Source: Devosia sp. XK-2 (lineage in GTDB: Bacteria; Pseudomonadota; Alphaproteobacteria; Rhizobiales; Devosiaceae). From it: a stretch of 64,000 bases of DNA. The translations under genes were made by a program, and so were the position numbers. The notes beneath the pieces were generated by a model, which ran no database searches, was not told where the DNA came from, and was given only the letters and a program-made list of their open reading frames with translations. Positions 61,800-64,000 of this stretch are shown here, one piece after another. The DNA lies in the NCBI RefSeq assembly GCF_037113415.1, contig NZ_CP146608.1, positions 248,001 to 312,000 of the forward strand, given 5' to 3'. Within the stretch, counting starts at the first letter, position 1. The number at the start of each line of letters is the position of its first letter.

Positions 61800-62477
61800 G
61801 TGCAAGAATCAGGGCGTTCCCCCCTCCCTTTGCTTGCGACCAGCCTGCTCGCCATTGTCGCCATTGGCGCGGCGGCATGGCTCTATGTTGAAACGCAAGA
61901 CAGCCAACAGAAATCGGCCGCCGAAATCGCGCAGCTGAAATTGAGCCTGGAGCTCTATGGCCGGCAATATATGACCACCGCGACGTCCATGACGGAGGTC
62001 AATGCCACGCTCAAGGCGCTCGAAACCCGTCTGGTCGGCCTGGAGGAAAAGCTGGCAAAGGACCTGGCCGACCTGTCGGCCACGCCCGAACGCACCGTCG
62101 ACGCGCTCGAGCAGCGGCTATCGAGATTGGAAGAATATCAGCTCAATGGCCTGGTTGGGCCGGCCGTCGTTGTGGCCCCTGAGCCGGAGCCTGCGCCCGC
62201 GCCGGCGCCGCAGCCCACGACCTCCAAGACCCCGGACAATTGTGTGTCGCAGAACAGCCCCTTCCTGGTGGCGGCCGGCGATATCTTTCCGGTTTGCGGC
62301 ACCAGTAGCTGGGTGGCTGTGACAGAGGTTGGTCAGCAAAAGATTTCTTTTGCGAACGGGGACTCGGCCTATGTCGGCCGATCCGTCAATCTGGACGGCA
62401 CCAATTGTACGCTGACCGTTCGCTCGGCCAATGCGGCCTGGCTGGCCGGCTATGGCGAGGTGCAGATCAGTTGCTAA
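61800..62477 (+). CDS. Membrane-anchored coiled-coil protein with C-terminal cysteine domain
   Basis: GTG 61800, seven bases after GGAGG, gives 225 residues; no family recognised. One N-terminal membrane helix (residues ~10-29, PLLATSLLAIVAIGAAAWLY) anchors a ~85-residue coiled coil (LETRLVGLEEKLAKDLADL, VDALEQRLSRLEEY). A Pro/Ala/Glu spacer (VVVAPEPEPAPAPAPQP) leads to an ~80-residue periplasmic domain with four Cys (DNC, PVCG, TNC, C-terminal SC) that could form two disulfides. Layout suggests a periplasmic or envelope spacer protein. It follows the collagen-like gene on the same strand. Confidence 0.75.
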   Translation: MQESGRSPLPLLATSLLAIVAIGAAAWLYVETQDSQQKSAAEIAQLKLSLELYGRQYMTTATSMTEVNATLKALETRLVGLEEKLAKDLADLSATPERTVDALEQRLSRLEEYQLNGLVGPAVVVAPEPEPAPAPAPQPTTSKTPDNCVSQNSPFLVAAGDIFPVCGTSSWVAVTEVGQQKISFANGDSAYVGRSVNLDGTNCTLTVRSANAAWLAGYGEVQISC

Positions 62478-62479
62478 AT

Positions 62480-62560
62480 CGTTTCTGGCACGGACGGCAA
62501 TGGTCCTGCGCCTCGGGCGCCGGCCTGAGGTCTGGAAACGTGACAATAGAATAACAAGAG
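62480..62560. repeat. Intergenic repeat copy 1 (CGTTTC...GGAAACG family)
   Basis: It begins CGTTTC and ends near AACAAGAG, with an internal stem CCTCGGG (62511-62517) opposite CCTGAGG (62524-62530). Copy 2 lies 174 bp further on. The pattern resembles the GCGTTTCC-to-GGAAAYGCG repeats widely seen between genes in Hyphomicrobiales (general knowledge). Confidence 0.55.
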
Positions 62561-62576
62561 CGGCGGGCCATGGGGG

Positions 62577-62612
62577 CAGGGGCTGCGCTGGGGTTTGCCA
62601 GCGCAGCCCCTG
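62577..62612. terminator. Strong 15-bp stem-loop terminator
   Basis: CAGGGGCTGCGCTGG (62577-62591) pairs perfectly with CCAGCGCAGCCCCTG (62598-62612), six-base loop. It is the strongest hairpin in the window, about 100 bp after the coiled-coil gene stop; no T-run, so it may act in both directions. Confidence 0.65.
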
Positions 62613-62653
62613 CGATGCCGGTTCGGTCAGGTTGGGCGCGCCGCCGCTGTAAG

Positions 62654-62737
62654 CGTTTCCAGCGAAAGCGGCCACGGTTCTGCGCCTCGGGCCTCGACCC
62701 GAGGGCCGGAAATGCGAGAACCTAGGCGGCAAGAGCC
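62654..62737. repeat. Intergenic repeat copy 2 (GCGTTTCC...GGAAATGCG family)
   Basis: It resembles copy 1 (shared TCTGCGCCTCGGGC or near, and GGAAA-YG-GA). Its inner stem CCTCGGG (62685-62691)/CCCGAGG (62698-62704) is perfect where copy 1 has a mismatch. Confidence 0.55.
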
Positions 62738-62742
62738 GTTTC

Positions 62743-62769
62743 GGCGCTTCATCGAAACGATGAAACGCC
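62743..62769 (-). terminator. Stem-loop at the end of the MarR gene; repeat-like
   Basis: GGCGCTTCATCG (62743-62754), AAA, CGATGAAACGCC (62758-62769): a 12-bp stem with one wobble, directly after the MarR stop on the minus strand. Its arm resembles the stem at 41366-41400. Confidence 0.55.
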
Positions 62770-63234
62770 CTAGATGAGCCGGTCGAGCAGCGCCAGCAAT
62801 TGTGCACGGGCCTCTGTCCCGCCAAGGCGGTCGACAATCTCTGCCTCCAAAGCCGCATGCCGGGCCTGGGCATCTGCCAGAAACCGCTGCCCCGCTGTCG
62901 TCAAATGCAGGGCATTGGCCCGCTTGTCCTCAAGCGAGGGAATGCGCTCCACCAGGCCCCGCTCCTCCAGCCCGTGCACCAGGGTGACGAAATTGGCGCG
63001 CTTGATGCCTAGCACTTCGGCAATCTCGGTCTGCTTGCGGCCCGGATTGTCATCGATCAGCACCAGCACGGAATATTCGGCCGGCCGCAATTTCAGGGCC
63101 TCGAAAACCGCAAGAAACTTCTGAAAAACCCGGAGCTGCGCGCGACGCAGCCGATAGCCGACAATCGATGTCGTGGCGTCTGTGCGCATGTCGGCGTTTG
63201 ATGGTTCGGCCATATCTGTCTTGCGTGGTGTCAT
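62770..63234 (-). CDS. MarR-family transcriptional regulator
   Basis: ATG 63234 gives 154 residues (GTG 63237 is one codon longer). The winged helix reads LRPAEYSVLVLIDDNPGRKQTEIAEVLGIKRANFVTLVHGLEERGLVERIPSLEDKRANALHLTTAG, a standard MarR domain with the wing DKRANAL. It is divergent from a TRAP transporter gene 264 bp away and so may regulate uptake of its ligand, possibly an aromatic or organic acid as is usual for MarR; inferred. Confidence 0.92.
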   Translation of the reverse strand: MTPRKTDMAEPSNADMRTDATTSIVGYRLRRAQLRVFQKFLAVFEALKLRPAEYSVLVLIDDNPGRKQTEIAEVLGIKRANFVTLVHGLEERGLVERIPSLEDKRANALHLTTAGQRFLADAQARHAALEAEIVDRLGGTEARAQLLALLDRLI

Positions 63235-63497
63235 CACTATGCAAGCCTACCGGCATTGGTGGGGAAGACAAGCAGGCTGTTCATATAGGGGCTCTCTGGC
63301 CGTGCAAAGATGGCGCCGGACGCTCCCATGCGTCCCGATTCATGCGTTACGGTTATTGGTCACGGGGGATTTCGGCTGGTTTTTGCGGGCAAATCGCGGA
63401 ATTGTATAATTTGGAAGTTATGAGGCGACCGGCATTTGTCATTTTACTTGCAATGGCTCTACGCCTTAAATCGCCGCTATAGGTAGGGGAGGCCTGC

Positions 63498-64000
63498 GTG
63501 TTTAGAGACGAGTCCTTATTGGGACGCTTTGTGGTGGGGCTGGCAAGGTCACTGGCCATCGCCGGCGGTCTGGTTCTGATGGCCATGGTCGGCATGATCG
63601 TGATCAGCGTTATTGGCCGCGCCTTGCTGTCAGCGGGCCTGCGGCCCATAACGGGCGATTACGAATTGGTGTCGATCGGCATGGGTTTTGCGGTCTTCGC
63701 CTTCATGCCATGGGCGCATCTGACCCGCAGTCATGCGCTGGTCTCCCTGGTGACCGACAGCTTCGGCGCCGCCGTCAACAGATGGATCCTGGTCATTACC
63801 GACATCATGATGCTGGCGGCCGCAGCGTTTATCGCCTGGCGTCTCTATTTCGGCATGATGGACAAATTCGCCTATAAGGAAACCACGCTTCTGCTGCGCT
63901 TTCCGCTGAGCTGGGCCTATGTCCTGGGTTTCATCGGCGCGGTGGTTCTGGTCATCGTGGCGGTCTATGTGCTGGGGCGCTCCCTGGGCCATGCTGTTCG
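63498..64000 (+). CDS. TRAP transporter small permease (DctQ type), cut by window end
   Basis: GTG 63498, five bases after GGGGAGG, opens an uninterrupted frame to the window edge (167 codons, C-terminus missing). Translation starts MFRDESLLGRFVVGLARSLA and has DctQ-like helices (GGLVLMAMVGMIVISVIGRAL, then ITGDYELVSIGMGFAVFAFMPWAHLTRSHALVSL, which holds the conserved GxYEL position). Helices three and four follow. The large permease and binding protein probably follow outside the window. Confidence 0.85.
   Translation, partial: MFRDESLLGRFVVGLARSLAIAGGLVLMAMVGMIVISVIGRALLSAGLRPITGDYELVSIGMGFAVFAFMPWAHLTRSHALVSLVTDSFGAAVNRWILVITDIMMLAAAAFIAWRLYFGMMDKFAYKETTLLLRFPLSWAYVLGFIGAVVLVIVAVYVLGRSLGHAV

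Overview
This is a GC-rich 64 kb chromosomal window. Gene content points to an alphaproteobacterium of the order Hyphomicrobiales, and the overall style suggests the Devosia/Pelagibacterium group (an inference; no rRNA or marker gene is present). It carries about 54 protein genes, no RNA genes, no insertion sequences and no CRISPR arrays. Most genes belong to transporter-plus-catabolism cassettes, each with its own regulator, as expected of a soil, plant-associated or saline-habitat heterotroph.

Layout. (1) 1-5088: a minus-strand operon for a branched or unusual pentose (split transketolase, FGGY kinase, TIM-barrel isomerase cut by the window edge), facing a DeoR regulator. (2) 5371-15115: a plus-strand operon with a complete five-gene oligosaccharide/peptide-type ABC importer, two cytoplasmic DUF5060/apiosidase-like glycoside hydrolases and a nucleoside-hydrolase-like protein. 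Together (1) and (2) make a plausible apioside import, cleavage and D-apiose catabolism locus; this is the most interesting hypothesis in the window. (3) 15404-21613: a LacI regulator, a DHDPS/KDG-aldolase-like enzyme, a D-2-hydroxyacid dehydrogenase and a TRAP transporter. (4) 21794-30936: a GMC oxidoreductase, a guanine-deaminase-like enzyme, a LacI regulator with a perfect 18-bp operator, a sugar ABC importer lacking its ATPase, and two TIM-barrel isomerases. (5) 31136-41369: a two-component system, a two-partner secretion pair (giant TpsA exoprotein with a duplicated half, and its TpsB transporter) and a small outer-membrane protein. (6) 41621-51705: an MFS carrier and an ectoine/hydroxyectoine operon, ectABCD-ask, followed by an EhuABCD-like importer, with a divergent MarR/EctR regulator. 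(7) 51985-57369: a YtfQRT-YjfF galactofuranose-type ABC importer and a GntR regulator. (8) 57383-62477: a winged-helix/TM/TPR protein, a Fis-type HTH protein, a secreted collagen-like protein and a membrane-anchored coiled-coil protein. (9) 62770-64000: a MarR regulator and the start of a further TRAP small permease that runs off the window.

Recurring traits. ATGA/TTGA four-base overlaps join many genes. At least six genes appear to start with TTG behind a good Shine-Dalgarno sequence, so many ORF 5' ends needed trimming. Strong stem-loops sit at transporter and operon junctions, and several palindromic intergenic repeats occur. Enzyme and transporter family assignments rest on recognisable motifs; substrates are mostly inferred from neighbours.
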